From: Pseudomonadota bacterium
Lineage (GTDB): Bacteria > Pseudomonadota > Gammaproteobacteria > Burkholderiales > Burkholderiaceae_D
NCBI GenBank assembly: GCA_021821365.1
Contig: JAKACN010000021.1
Location: forward strand, 1-35,983
Direction: 5' to 3'
DNA: 35,983 nucleotides
The notes under the pieces: model-generated
Told to the model about the DNA's origin: nothing
The model's input: the letters and a program-made list of their open reading frames with translations, nothing else
Databases searched by the model: none
Shown: in pieces, positions 26,785-35,805 of the stretch
Position numbering within the stretch: the stretch's first letter is position 1
How the letters are laid out: each line of letters starts with the position of its first letter
Position numbers and translations under genes: made by a program

Positions 26785-27636
26785 TCATGCCGACAACGAG
26801 TGCCTGATGATGCGCGTCAGCTTGGCCGCATAATGCGGATCGGTCGCGTAGCCTGCCCGCTGCAGGCCCTGCGCAAATCCCTCCACGTCCTGGCCATTGG
26901 CCAGCACGCCCTGGTACCGCGGGTTGCTGCGCAGGAGATTGGCGTAATCGCGGAATGCATCGGCATAGGAATCGTAGGCGCGGAATTTCTCCACCTTCGT
27001 TTGCGGCTCGCCGTTGACATACTCGGTCGTTGTCGCTTCAACCACTTTCCCCTTCCAGCCGCCGCTCGCCTTGATGCCGAACAGATTATGGCTGGTGCTG
27101 CCGTCCGCATTGAGGATCTCGCGACGCCCCCAACCGCTTTCCAGCGCCGCCTGACCGAGCATGAATTTGGCCGGAATGCCTGTGGCGCGGCTGGCTTCCT
27201 CGGCATGCGGTTCGAGGCGTTCACGGAATTCCCTGATGTTTGCCGGTTGCGATGACGGGGAACGGGGCGTGCCGGACACCGCGTCCGTGGCCGAAGACGT
27301 TGCACCGTCGGTGCCCGGCGTCGAAACGTTGCCGACCTTGCCGGAAAGCTGGCGGAACAAGGCATCGGCCAGGCCGATGCCGCGGCTTGCCATGGTCTGG
27401 CTGAGCTGCTGGTCCAGCATGCCGGTGTACATGCGCGTCTGTTCGTTGTCGAACATGCCGTCCTGCGGCGTCGCCTCGCGCATGCTCTTGAGCATCATGT
27501 TCATGAACAGCGCTTCGAATTGCGCGGCAGCCGTCTTCAGCGCCTCAGGCGAATTCGCCTTCGCCGCCTGGCGCAGCTCGTTCATGTCCTTGACATCGAT
27601 CGCGAGCTTTCCGGTGAGGCCAGTGGGATTGATCAT
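26785..27636 (-). CDS. flgJ: Rod-capping protein and peptidoglycan hydrolase FlgJ
   Basis: A 283-residue dual-domain FlgJ. Residues 1-100 are the rod-cap scaffold (ALKTAAAQFEALFMNMMLKSMREATPQDG). A Ser/Thr/Pro-rich linker follows (about 100-135), then a glucosaminidase-type muramidase domain with LGQAALESGWG, whose Glu166 is the likely catalytic acid, and YDSYADAFRDYANLLRSNPRY. It opens the peptidoglycan for the rod. It follows flgI after 13 bases. Confidence 0.96.
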   Translation of the reverse strand: MINPTGLTGKLAIDVKDMNELRQAAKANSPEALKTAAAQFEALFMNMMLKSMREATPQDGMFDNEQTRMYTGMLDQQLSQTMASRGIGLADALFRQLSGKVGNVSTPGTDGATSSATDAVSGTPRSPSSQPANIREFRERLEPHAEEASRATGIPAKFMLGQAALESGWGRREILNADGSTSHNLFGIKASGGWKGKVVEATTTEYVNGEPQTKVEKFRAYDSYADAFRDYANLLRSNPRYQGVLANGQDVEGFAQGLQRAGYATDPHYAAKLTRIIRHSLSA

Positions 27637-27649
27637 GATGCGGCCCGTA

Positions 27650-28783
27650 TCAGATGATTTCCAGCTCGGCGCGCAAGGAACCGGCCGCTTTCATGGCCTG
27701 CAGGATCGCAAGCAGATCCTGCGGCGTCGCGCCGATGGCGTTCAGCGCCTTGACTACGTCGGCCAGCGACGTGCCGCTCTTGAGCAACAACACCTGGCCG
27801 GGTTCTTTCTGGATATCGATCTGCGAGGTCTGCGTCACCACGGTCTGGCCGCCGGAGAACGGCGCAGGCTGGCTGATTACCGGCTGCGAACTGATCACGA
27901 CCGACAGGTTGCCATGCGATACCGCGCAACTGTCGAGAGTGACAGCCTGGTTCATCACCACGGACCCGGTGCGCGCATTCAGGATTACCTTGGCGGCCAT
28001 CTGCGCCGGAGTGATGCTGAGGCTTTCGAGCGCACCGAGAAAAGCGACGCGTTCATCGCTGCCGAGCGGCGCGCGAACGCGGATCACGCGCCCGTCCTGC
28101 GCGGATGCCGTCTCCGGTCCGAAGCGCCGGTTCACCGCATCGACCACGCGGCTGGCGGTGGAGAAGTCGGTGTCGTTCAGCTCAAGAAATACGGCATCGC
28201 CGCTGCCGAGCGTCGTCGGCACGGCACGCTCGACGGTCGCGCCGGCGGAGATGCGCCCCACGCTGAGATGGTTCACCTGCGTCTTGCTGCCGTTGGCCGA
28301 TGCGCCAACACCGCCGACCAGCACGTTGCCCTGTGCGATGCCGTAGATCTGCCCGTCCGCGCCCTTCAGGGGCGTCATCAGCAATGTTCCGCCGCGCAGG
28401 CTCTTGGCATTGCCCATGGAAGAAACCGTGACGTCCAGCGTCTGCCCCGGTTGCGCGAATGCCGGCAAGGACGCGGTGACGACCACTGCCGCGACGTTCT
28501 TCAACTGCAGGCTGGACGTCGGCGGCAGGTTCACGCCCATGCCCTGCAGCATGCTCACCACGCTCTGCACGGTGAACGGCGTCTGCGTGGTCTGGTCGCC
28601 GCTGCCGTCGAGGCCGACCACCAGTCCGTAGCCGATCAGCTGGTTTTGCCGCACGCCCTGGATCGAAGCGATGTCCTTCAGCCGCTCGGCATGGCCAGGC
28701 GCCATGGCCAGCATGCCGCACGCGAACAAGGCGGCGGCCAGCGGCCGCAAAAGTTTCAACGAGAATGATTCGAGGTGTTTCAT
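27650..28783 (-). CDS. flgI: Flagellar P-ring protein FlgI
   Basis: A 377-residue P-ring subunit, assembled in the periplasm around the rod. The signal peptide ends near residue 32 (MLAMAPGHA before ERLKDIASI). Family motifs: RQNQLIGYGLVVGLDGSGDQT and MTPLKGADGQIYGIAQG. The start at 28783 is preferred over the in-frame ATG at 28789 because AAGGA lies 6 bases upstream of it and overlaps the other. Confidence 0.96.
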   Translation of the reverse strand: MKHLESFSLKLLRPLAAALFACGMLAMAPGHAERLKDIASIQGVRQNQLIGYGLVVGLDGSGDQTTQTPFTVQSVVSMLQGMGVNLPPTSSLQLKNVAAVVVTASLPAFAQPGQTLDVTVSSMGNAKSLRGGTLLMTPLKGADGQIYGIAQGNVLVGGVGASANGSKTQVNHLSVGRISAGATVERAVPTTLGSGDAVFLELNDTDFSTASRVVDAVNRRFGPETASAQDGRVIRVRAPLGSDERVAFLGALESLSITPAQMAAKVILNARTGSVVMNQAVTLDSCAVSHGNLSVVISSQPVISQPAPFSGGQTVVTQTSQIDIQKEPGQVLLLKSGTSLADVVKALNAIGATPQDLLAILQAMKAAGSLRAELEII

Positions 28784-28802
28784 AGGCATTCCTTCACCGG
28801 CA

Positions 28803-29471
28803 TCACATCGGCAGGACGCTGAGGAAGAAGCGGGTAAGCTGGGACATCACTTCAGCCTTGTCGATACGGCTGTTGGTGCGATATTCGAAACGCGCATCGG
28901 CAACCTGGGTCGACGAAACGATATTGCCGGAACCGACCGTATCGGGATTCACGACACCGGAAAACCGCACGTATTCCACCCCCTTGTCGAAGGCGATCTG
29001 CTTCTCGCCCGACACCACCAGGTTACCGTTGGAGAGGACTTGTGCGACCGTGACGGTGATGGTGCCGTTGAACGAGTTGCTGGAGCTGATCGAGCCCTTG
29101 TCTTCGAACTTGTTGGAGGTCGTGGTCGAGATCGATGCCTTCGCCGTCGTCGTCGCGGGAATGCCGAACAGCGTCGGCGCGGCAAAGCTTGTGCTTCCCG
29201 TCTTGCTGGCCGTGTCGTCCGCCGACTTGGCGGCACTGGTGCGCTCGTTGATGGCAATCGTGATGACATCGCCCACGAGGCGCGCACGTCGGTCTTCAAA
29301 CATCGGGCGGTAGGATGCGGTCTGGAAAATCGCGCCGTTGGCGGGCGCGGCAGCGGCCGGCGGTTGCGGGCTGGTGCTGCTCGGGTGCTGAATGATTGTG
29401 TCGGGCACCGATGCGCAGCCGGCAAGAGCCGCCAGCAATGCGCCAGTTACGATCGAAAAAAAGCCCTTCAT
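28803..29471 (-). CDS. flgH: Flagellar L-ring lipoprotein FlgH
   Basis: A 222-residue outer-membrane L-ring subunit. Lipobox LAGC (16-19) gives lipidation at Cys19. Typical FlgH segments follow: YRPMFEDRRARLVGDVITIAINE, FNGTITVTVAQVLSNGNLVVSGEKQIA and VRFSGVVNPDTV. The short linker between lipobox and ring domain is Pro/Ala-rich. Confidence 0.96.
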   Translation of the reverse strand: MKGFFSIVTGALLAALAGCASVPDTIIQHPSSTSPQPPAAAAPANGAIFQTASYRPMFEDRRARLVGDVITIAINERTSAAKSADDTASKTGSTSFAAPTLFGIPATTTAKASISTTTSNKFEDKGSISSSNSFNGTITVTVAQVLSNGNLVVSGEKQIAFDKGVEYVRFSGVVNPDTVGSGNIVSSTQVADARFEYRTNSRIDKAEVMSQLTRFFLSVLPM

Positions 29472-29504
29472 GTCAGCCTCGCCACAAAAATCGATCAGCC
29501 AGCA

Positions 29505-30287
29505 TCAGACTTGCGACAGGCGCTGGAGCATCTGATCGGATGTTTGAATCGCCTTGCTGTTGATCTCGTACGCGCGCTGCGTCTGGATCATGCTCACCAG
29601 TTCTTCCACCACGTTGACGTTCGAAGTTTCCACATAACCCTGTGCGAGCGTCCCCGCGCCGTTGCTGCCCGGCGTATTGGTGTTCGGACTGCCGGACGCA
29701 GCCGTCTCCATGTACAGGTTTTCACCCTTGGCTTCGAGGCCGGCCGGATTGATGAAGGTAGCCAGCTGGAGGGCGCCGATCTGAACCGGGGCGTTCACGC
29801 CGGGTTGCGTCACCGAGATCGTGCCGTCGCGGCCGACGCTCATCGTAATCGCATTGGACGGAATGGTTACTGCCGGCTGGATGGCATATCCGCTGGCGGT
29901 CACCAGCTGTCCTTGGCTGTCGATGCTGAAGGAACCGTCGCGCGTGTAGGCGGTCGTGCCGTCGGGCAGCAACACCTGGAAAAATCCCTGGCCCTGGACG
30001 GCGATATCCTTCTCGTTGTTGGTCTGCTGCAGATTGCCCTGCGTGAACACGCGCTCGGCGGAAACCGGGCGCACACCGGTGCCGACCTGCAGACCGGTCG
30101 GCAGCTGGGTCTGCTGCGAAGATTGCGCACCCGGCTGGCGCACGGTCTGGTACAGCAGGTCTTCGAATACCGCGCGGGAACGCTTGAAGCCCGCCGTATT
30201 GACGTTGGCCAGGTTGTTGGCGATGACGTCCATCTGCGTTTGCTGCGCATCCAGACCGGTTTTTGAAATCCACAGGGAACGAATCAT
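29505..30287 (-). CDS. flgG: Distal rod protein FlgG
   Basis: A 260-residue FlgG, the standard length. N-terminal [20 protein letters not shown] and [20 protein letters not shown], the [21 protein letters not shown] motif, and the C-terminal [22 protein letters not shown] are diagnostic. It lies 33 bases before flgH in the operon direction. Confidence 0.97.
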   Translation of the reverse strand: MIRSLWISKTGLDAQQTQMDVIANNLANVNTAGFKRSRAVFEDLLYQTVRQPGAQSSQQTQLPTGLQVGTGVRPVSAERVFTQGNLQQTNNEKDIAVQGQGFFQVLLPDGTTAYTRDGSFSIDSQGQLVTASGYAIQPAVTIPSNAITMSVGRDGTISVTQPGVNAPVQIGALQLATFINPAGLEAKGENLYMETAASGSPNTNTPGSNGAGTLAQGYVETSNVNVVEELVSMIQTQRAYEINSKAIQTSDQMLQRLSQV

Positions 30288-30362
30288 TTTTTTCTCCGAA
30301 AACCACTTTCATCGCCGACGATATCCTGCAAGCCGGCACGTTACTTCATTCTTGATCCAGCA

Positions 30363-31106
30363 TTACCCAGTCAAAGACATGAGCTGACTGGCTTTCGAGT
30401 CATTGCTTTCCGCATTCTTCATGAGGTTCATGTGCATCTCGAACTGCCGGGCGAGGCTAATCATGTTCACCATCGCATCCACCACGCTCACGTTGCTGCC
30501 TTCGAGCGATCCGCCGATCACGGCGACATTGGCGTCCGCATCGGCCGCATCGCCGGTGCGCATGCGGAACAGGCCATCATCGCCGCGCACGATCGCATCC
30601 TCCGGCGGATTGACAAGCTTGATGCGTCCCAGCGTAATGGCCGAACCCGCCTTGCCGACGGTGGAAATCGCAGACACCGTGCCGTCCTTGCCGACCGAGA
30701 CAGCCACATCCGGCGGAATCGAGATCGGACCGCCGTCGCCCATCACGTTGATGCCGCTCTGCGTCTGCAGCACACCGTTGTCGCTGATCTTGAAGCTGCC
30801 GTTGCGGGTGTAGGCCTCGGTGCCGTTCTCCAGCTGCAAGGCGATCCAGCCCTTGCCCTGGATAGCCACATCGAGGTCGCGTCCGGTGTTCTGAATCGGC
30901 CCCGGCGTAAAATCCGTCCCGGCCGTCGCGTCGACCACGAAGGCGCGCGTGGGCAGGCCTTCGCCGAGCACCGGCACGGCGCGGAAGGCATCGAGCTGGG
31001 AGCGAAAGCCGGTCGTGGTCGCGTTGGCGAGGTTGTGCGACACCGTGGCCTGCTGCTCCATGATGTGCTTCGCGCCCGTCATGGCGGTGTATATGAGACG
31101 GTCCAT
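30363..31106 (-). CDS. flgF: Proximal rod protein FlgF
   Basis: A 247-residue FlgF: MDRLIYTAMTGAKHIMEQQA at the start, HNLANATTTGFRSQLDAFRA, and the C-terminal EGSNVSVVDAMVNMISLARQFEMHM. A 75-base gap separates it from flgG; nothing was recognised in the gap. Confidence 0.96.
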   Translation of the reverse strand: MDRLIYTAMTGAKHIMEQQATVSHNLANATTTGFRSQLDAFRAVPVLGEGLPTRAFVVDATAGTDFTPGPIQNTGRDLDVAIQGKGWIALQLENGTEAYTRNGSFKISDNGVLQTQSGINVMGDGGPISIPPDVAVSVGKDGTVSAISTVGKAGSAITLGRIKLVNPPEDAIVRGDDGLFRMRTGDAADADANVAVIGGSLEGSNVSVVDAMVNMISLARQFEMHMNLMKNAESNDSKASQLMSLTG

Positions 31107-31152
31107 CCGTTTCCTCCGTCGACGCGGGCAGCGCCCGCGTCCTCATCGATCG

Positions 31153-32376
31153 TCAGCGCAGGTTCACCAGGGTCTGCATGATCTGGTCCTGCGTCTTGAT
31201 GGTTTGCGCATTCGCCTGGAACACCCGCTGCGCGGTGATCATGTTCACCAGCTCTGCCGTCATGTCGACGTTCGAGTCTTCCGTTGCGGACGACTGGATC
31301 AGGCCGAGGCTGCCGGAATCCGGCGCGCCGACCAGCGCTTCCCCTGAGCCGGCGGTTTCCGCCCACTGGTTGTTGCCCAGCGGCTGCAGGCCGTTCGGGT
31401 TCCTGAAGTTTGCCAGCACCACCTGCCCCAGCGTCGATGTCTTGCCATTGGTGTAGCGGCCGGTGATGATGCCGTCATTGCCGATGGCGAAGCCGGACAG
31501 GCGGCCGGATGCGTAGCCGTCCTGGGCCAGAGAGTTCACGCTGAAGGTCGAGCCGAATTGCGTGGTTCCGGTCAGATTCAGATTGACGGAGAAGTTCGCC
31601 GCACCGTTCGTCGCGGGCAAGGTCAGCGCGATCGGCGAGGGCGATGGCGTCACGGTGTTGATCACGCCGGCATTGGTGAAAGTAACCGTAGCCACCGCTG
31701 CGGGGGGAATCGTGGCGGTCGTACATGTCGCATACACGCTCCACGTGTTGGCTGCCGTCTTTACGTAATAGGTTTGGACGACATGCGGATTGCCCTGGCT
31801 GTCGAAGACCGTCGCCGATGTGCCGTTGTGATAGGTTGTCGGGTCAGTGGCATTGAATGCCGCCGTAATGGGTGTGACGCGCGCATCCAGGTTGAGCTGT
31901 CCATCAATTTCCGTCGTTTGCTTCGGCGGGAGGTCGGCCGTCGTGATCTGCAGGTCGGACGGGCTGCCGGCTGCCACCTGGCCTTGCGTATCAACGCCAT
32001 AGCCGGTGAGATGCCCACCGTTCGGACTGACGATATAGCCGTTCTTGTCGAGCTGAAACTGGCCGTTGCGCGCATAGCTCACGGCACCGCCGTTGTTCAG
32101 GCGGAAGAAGCCGCCGCCGTTAATCGCCATATCCAGCGAGTTATTGGATGCGGTGACGTTGCCCTGGCTGAACTGCTGCGCAATCGTCGAGACGCGCGTA
32201 CCGATACCCGCCGTGCCGAGACCGGAGGTTCCGCTCAATGAATTGGCGTACACGTCGGCAAATTCCGTCGTGGCCGCCTTGAAGCCGACCGTGTTGGCGT
32301 TCGCAATGTTATTGCCGATCGTTTCCAGTTGCTTCGACGCGCCGTTGAGACCGCTCAGGCCTTGTTGAAAACTCAT
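31153..32376 (-). CDS. flgE: Flagellar hook protein FlgE
   Basis: A 407-residue hook subunit. N-terminal QGLSGLNGASKQLETIGNNI followed by ANANTVGFKAATTEFADVYA, central hook domains, and C-terminal LIQSSATEDSNVDMTAELVN with the MITAQRVFQANAQTIKTQDQ helix. Residues about 215-260 (Cys-Thr-Thr-rich, then TFTNAG) form a variable surface domain. Its length is in the normal range. Confidence 0.97.
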   Translation of the reverse strand: MSFQQGLSGLNGASKQLETIGNNIANANTVGFKAATTEFADVYANSLSGTSGLGTAGIGTRVSTIAQQFSQGNVTASNNSLDMAINGGGFFRLNNGGAVSYARNGQFQLDKNGYIVSPNGGHLTGYGVDTQGQVAAGSPSDLQITTADLPPKQTTEIDGQLNLDARVTPITAAFNATDPTTYHNGTSATVFDSQGNPHVVQTYYVKTAANTWSVYATCTTATIPPAAVATVTFTNAGVINTVTPSPSPIALTLPATNGAANFSVNLNLTGTTQFGSTFSVNSLAQDGYASGRLSGFAIGNDGIITGRYTNGKTSTLGQVVLANFRNPNGLQPLGNNQWAETAGSGEALVGAPDSGSLGLIQSSATEDSNVDMTAELVNMITAQRVFQANAQTIKTQDQIMQTLVNLR

Positions 32377-32411
32377 TTTTCTCTCCCTGCTTCCAGGTTA
32401 GTGCAATCGAC

Positions 32412-33086
32412 TTAAAGAATTTGACGGATGTCGCTCAGGTTGACACTTCCGACGCCAGGCACATTCAGGCTCACGCCCTGCGTACCTGTCGACACGCTCG
32501 AAACCTGTCCGAACGACAGCGCGGTTGCCGTCGTGCGCTGGCCGCCGCGCAATGCAGTTACTTCAAAGGTGTATCGTCCGTTGGCTGCCGGCGTACCGCT
32601 ATCGGTTGCGCCATCCCATGTCATGGGCAAGGCACCTGCCGACTGCGCTCCCAGGTCCATCGTATGAACGGCATGCCCCGCCGAATCGCGAATGGTAACG
32701 GTGACGTTGTCCGCCGGGTTGTCCAGCTGCACGCCGAATACCGCGCGGCCGTCGGCAAGGTCGACGTTCGACCCCGGCACCAGAACGCCGTGGCCGATCA
32801 TGCTTGCCGCCTGCAGCGACTGGCTCGACTGATAGCTGCCCTGCAGCGCCTGCAGCGTCGCATTGAGCTTGTCGATGCCGGTCACGGTCGACAGTTGCGC
32901 CAGCTGGCTGGTAACCTGGGCGTTGTCCAGCGGGTTCAGCGGATCCTGGGTTTTCATCTGCGTCACCAGCAGCGTCATGAAGCGGTCCTGCGCTTCCTGT
33001 GCCGTTGAGGCAGTGGTCTTCTGTGTGCCGTTCATCGTCGCCATCAGGTCGGCGGAAACGGTGTTATTGGATTGCACGGTAGTCAT
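32412..33086 (-). CDS. flgD: Hook-cap protein FlgD
   Basis: A 224-residue scaffold that caps the growing hook. The N-terminal part has FMTLLVTQMKTQDPLNPLDN with TSQLAQLSTV, and the C-terminal part has FnIII/Ig-like and tudor-like segments (VQLDNPADNVTVTIRDSAGH, WDGATDSGTPAANGRYTFEV). Confidence 0.96.
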   Translation of the reverse strand: MTTVQSNNTVSADLMATMNGTQKTTASTAQEAQDRFMTLLVTQMKTQDPLNPLDNAQVTSQLAQLSTVTGIDKLNATLQALQGSYQSSQSLQAASMIGHGVLVPGSNVDLADGRAVFGVQLDNPADNVTVTIRDSAGHAVHTMDLGAQSAGALPMTWDGATDSGTPAANGRYTFEVTALRGGQRTTATALSFGQVSSVSTGTQGVSLNVPGVGSVNLSDIRQIL

Positions 33087-33100
33087 TCAGGACTCCTTGT

Positions 33101-33505
33101 TCATTGACCGAGCGTCAGTGTTTTCAGCAGCATCGTCTTCGCCGCATTCATGGTTTCGACGTTGGTCTGGTAGGACCGCGACGCGGAAATCATGTTGACC
33201 ATTTCTTCCACCACGTTGACGTTCGGCATGGTGACGTAGCCGTTCTCGTCGGCCAGCGGATGCTTGGGGTCGTACACCATTTTCGGCGGCGACTTGTCTT
33301 CCACCACCTGCTGCACCTGGACACCGCTGGCGGTGGGATCGGCGGTCGGCACGACCTGGAACACCACCTGCTTTGCGCGGTACACCTGCCCGGTCGAACT
33401 GCTGGCGCTGTCGGCATTGGCGATATTGCTGGCCACCGTATTGAGGCGTTGCCCCTGCGCGCTCATGGCGGAACCGGCGACGTTGAAGATATTGAAAAGC
33501 GACAT
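33101..33505 (-). CDS. flgC: Proximal rod protein FlgC
   Basis: A 134-residue rod subunit: [29 protein letters not shown], and C-terminal [20 protein letters not shown]. Normal length. Two bases separate it from flgB. Confidence 0.97.
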   Translation of the reverse strand: MSLFNIFNVAGSAMSAQGQRLNTVASNIANADSASSSTGQVYRAKQVVFQVVPTADPTASGVQVQQVVEDKSPPKMVYDPKHPLADENGYVTMPNVNVVEEMVNMISASRSYQTNVETMNAAKTMLLKTLTLGQ

Positions 33506-33507
33506 GA

Positions 33508-33921
33508 TTATTGCCCCTGGATGGCAGCAAGCAGGTTTTTCAGCTGCGTACTGACGAATGTGACGCCCGCCTCGTAGCGCAGGGCGTTATCGGTAAACTG
33601 GTTGCGCTCCATGTCCATATCGACCGTGTTGCCGTCCACGCTACCCTGACGGACAGTGCGATACAGGAGTGGCGCACCGCCGGGCGTGACGCCTGCCGAC
33701 GTTCCGGCGAGATGCGCCGGAGAGGTCGTTGCCAGGGGCGCCGGCGCCGTTGTGCCGCCAGCCATGGCTTGCTTCAGCGCGCTGTTGAAATCGATATCGC
33801 GCGCCTTGTAGTTGGGCGTATCCGCATTGGCGATATTCGATGCCAGCACCTGCTGTCGTTCGGCTCGCAGCCTCAGCGCCGTTTGCTGGAATTGCAGCGC
33901 CTCGTCGAGTTTTCCGATCAT
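33508..33921 (-). CDS. flgB: Proximal rod protein FlgB
   Basis: A 137-residue rod subunit: [19 protein letters not shown] and the C-terminal [20 protein letters not shown]. The ATG at 33921 is preferred over an in-frame GTG six bases upstream because GGAGG lies 5 bases before it. First gene of the minus-strand flgBCDEFGHIJKL operon. Confidence 0.97.
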   Translation of the reverse strand: MIGKLDEALQFQQTALRLRAERQQVLASNIANADTPNYKARDIDFNSALKQAMAGGTTAPAPLATTSPAHLAGTSAGVTPGGAPLLYRTVRQGSVDGNTVDMDMERNQFTDNALRYEAGVTFVSTQLKNLLAAIQGQ

Positions 33922-34123
33922 GACCACCTCCGGAAATCATCGGTTAGTCAATTGACAACTCGGACCGATGATAGATTGCGATGATAGATTGATGTAGCCT
34001 CGATCATACGAAGGCACCTGTCACCCCGATCGTAAGAGAAGGCTCTGAAAATCTCGGCTTTTCGCCCTTTTGATTTACAGCACGCTCAGTAACATTGAGC
34101 CTGAATTCAAAGCTCTGCCAGCC
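33922..34123. promoter_or_regulatory. Divergent flgB / flgA control region
   Basis: A 202-base gap between divergent starts. It contains a 10-base palindrome GTCAATTGAC (33947-33956), a TTGACA (33952-33957) and a 13-base tandem repeat (33966-33991). No confident promoter or activator box can be called. Confidence 0.5.
33966..33991. repeat. 13-base tandem repeat, two copies
   Basis: CGATGATAGATTG occurs twice in direct succession (33966-33978, 33979-33991), identical in every base. A third partial copy (GATG) follows. It lies in the middle of the flgA/flgB divergent region. Confidence 0.9.
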
Positions 34124-34825
34124 ATGAGATATTCCTTCCCTGCTTTGTTCGCCGCATTCGGCCTGCTGGCAAACGCCGCCGCCGCACAGGCGACCGCACC
34201 CCAGCAGGATGTGGCGGTGTTGCGTCAAAGCGTCCAGCAATTCCTGCGGATTCAGACGACCGGCCTGCCTGGGCAAGTCAACGTCAGCGTCGGACAGATC
34301 GACACGCGAACCTACCTTCCCGCATGCGCCGCGCCGGAACCCTTCCTGCCTGGCGGCAGCCGACTCTGGGGCAAGACGACCGTCGGCATTCGCTGCTCCG
34401 TACCGTCGCCGTGGACCATTTACGTTCCCGCGACCGTGCAGGTGATTGCCGAATACCTCGTGACGGCAGTTCCAGTGGCGCAGGGACAGATGATCAGCGG
34501 GAATGAACTCGCGAAGATCAAGGGCGACCTCACGGCGTTGCCGGCGAGGATCATCACGGACATGTCGCAGGCAATCGGCAGGACTGCCGCAGTGTCGCTT
34601 GTTGCCGGCATACCACTGCGCAGCGACGCGCTGAGAGCTCAGCAGGCTATCCAGCAGGGCCAAACGGTGCGCCTGGTGTCGAGCGGCCCGGGATTCCGCG
34701 TTTCGGCGGAAGCCCGCGCCTTGAATAACGCAGCCGAAGGCCAGGTCGCGCAGGCGCGTACGGCCTCGGGGCAGGTCGTCAGTGGCGTGGCGAGGACGGG
34801 CGGCGTGGTGGAAGTCAGTTATTGA
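34124..34825 (+). CDS. flgA: P-ring assembly chaperone FlgA
   Basis: A 233-residue periplasmic chaperone for FlgI. The signal peptide covers about residues 1-23 (FPALFAAFGLLANAAAAQA). The C-terminal SAF/FlgA domain shows VTAVPVAQGQMISGNELAKI and GIPLRSDALRAQQAIQQGQ, then VRLVSSGPGFRVSAEARALN. The ATG at 34124 is chosen for the signal peptide; an earlier TTG at 34070 would add 18 residues in front of it. The ribosome binding site is weak. Confidence 0.93.
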   Translation: MRYSFPALFAAFGLLANAAAAQATAPQQDVAVLRQSVQQFLRIQTTGLPGQVNVSVGQIDTRTYLPACAAPEPFLPGGSRLWGKTTVGIRCSVPSPWTIYVPATVQVIAEYLVTAVPVAQGQMISGNELAKIKGDLTALPARIITDMSQAIGRTAAVSLVAGIPLRSDALRAQQAIQQGQTVRLVSSGPGFRVSAEARALNNAAEGQVAQARTASGQVVSGVARTGGVVEVSY

Positions 34826-34859
34826 AGCGGGGTATTTTCCTGAATTCGGGATTCGATGC

Positions 34860-34886
34860 TAAAGTTTCGGAAGAACGCGTCGATAA
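34860..34886 (+). promoter_or_regulatory. Sigma-28 (FliA) promoter for flgMN
   Basis: TAAAGTTT (34860-34867) equals the FliA -35 consensus; after 11 bases comes GTCGATAA (34879-34886), seven of eight -10 positions. The leader to flgM is about 80 bases. It gives FliA control over its own antagonist FlgM, a feedback known in enterobacteria. Confidence 0.85.
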
Positions 34887-34969
34887 CCAACATGACAAGA
34901 TGCGAAAATCCGTCAGCAGACCTACCCAAACCAGACGTACCGAAACGCTAACCAGACAAGGAAAATGCC

Positions 34970-35275
34970 GTGAAAATCGATGACTCCCTCAAGAAAACCT
35001 CGGGCTTGGGCGTCGGATCGGCGCAGGCTCGTTCAGGAAAGAGTGCCGAGAAGGCAGGCAGCGTCAGCAACGCGCCGGCTCAGACGGACACTGTCCATAT
35101 TTCGTCGAAACTGGAATCGCTTGCGCAGGTGGGCGGCAACAGCGTATTCGACGCCAACAAGGTGGAAGAAATCAAGGCGGCCATCGCCAACGGCACGTTC
35201 AAGGTCGACCCGGAAAAGGTCGCGAACGGTTTGCTGGACACGGTGACCGACCTGATCCACGCGCGCAAGGCTTGA
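34970..35275 (+). CDS. flgM: Anti-sigma-28 factor FlgM
   Basis: A 101-residue FlgM. The N-terminal half is disordered and Ser/Ala-rich, and the C-terminal half carries the sigma-28-binding helices (VHISSKLESLAQ, FDANKVEEIKAAIANGTFKV, DPEKVANGLLDTVTDLI). FlgM holds FliA until it is exported through the finished hook. The start is GTG with AAGGA 7 bases upstream. An ATG five bases earlier opens only a two-codon frame ending at a TGA that overlaps the GTG. Confidence 0.95.
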   Translation: MKIDDSLKKTSGLGVGSAQARSGKSAEKAGSVSNAPAQTDTVHISSKLESLAQVGGNSVFDANKVEEIKAAIANGTFKVDPEKVANGLLDTVTDLIHARKA

Positions 35276-35279
35276 CAAG

Positions 35280-35750
35280 ATGCACACTCCAGGCAAGAAC
35301 CCGGCAGACGGTCTCGACGACGAGATCAAGGAAAGCAACACGCTGCTGCAACTGCTCAAGGACGAGCAGGATGTCCTCATCCGCGCCGATGTCGAGGAAC
35401 TTGCCCGGCTGACTGAAGAAAAGAACAAGTCGATCGCGCGCATGGCGGAGTTGGCGCAACGCCGTCATCGAGTGCTTGCAACAATCGGTTTCGAAGCCAG
35501 CGAAGCGGGCATGAAAGTCTGGTTGAAATCAGCCGCCCCCGCCGCCGCTCGCATGTGGACCAGCCTGCTGGACATCGCGCGGCAGGCAAAGGAACAGAAT
35601 CGCATCAACGGCCTGCTGATCGGCAAGCACATGGCGCGCACTCAGGCCGCGCTGAATATCCTGCACGGCGGCCAGCAAGCCGGAAACATGTACGGCCCCA
35701 ACGGCCAGTCAACCGGACAGGCCGGGAGCCGAAAACTGGTCATCGGCTGA
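35280..35750 (+). CDS. flgN: FlgK/FlgL export chaperone FlgN
   Basis: A 156-residue helical protein with the FlgN layout: LLQLLKDEQDVLIRADVEEL, then LARLTEEKNKSIARMAELAQ, a middle variable segment, and LNILHGGQQAGNMYGPNGQS near the end. It escorts FlgK and FlgL to the export gate. It starts 4 bases after flgM. Confidence 0.92.
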   Translation: MHTPGKNPADGLDDEIKESNTLLQLLKDEQDVLIRADVEELARLTEEKNKSIARMAELAQRRHRVLATIGFEASEAGMKVWLKSAAPAAARMWTSLLDIARQAKEQNRINGLLIGKHMARTQAALNILHGGQQAGNMYGPNGQSTGQAGSRKLVIG

Positions 35751-35770
35751 TCAGCCTCACGAACTGCATA

Positions 35771-35787
35771 CCGGCGTCCCCCGTCGG
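35771..35787 (+). terminator. Weak hairpin between flgN and the MotB-like gene
   Basis: CCGGCG (35771-35776) can pair with CGTCGG (35782-35787) in RNA using one G-U pair, loop of five. No T-run follows, so terminator function is doubtful; the convergent gene ends are the main argument. Confidence 0.25.
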
Positions 35788-35805
35788 CAATTCGCACTTG
35801 CCTTC

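Noticed and set aside
27161-28768. A 535-codon plus-strand frame opposite flgJ and flgI
   Set aside because: Antisense to two well-conserved genes, with no recognisable domain or ribosome binding site.
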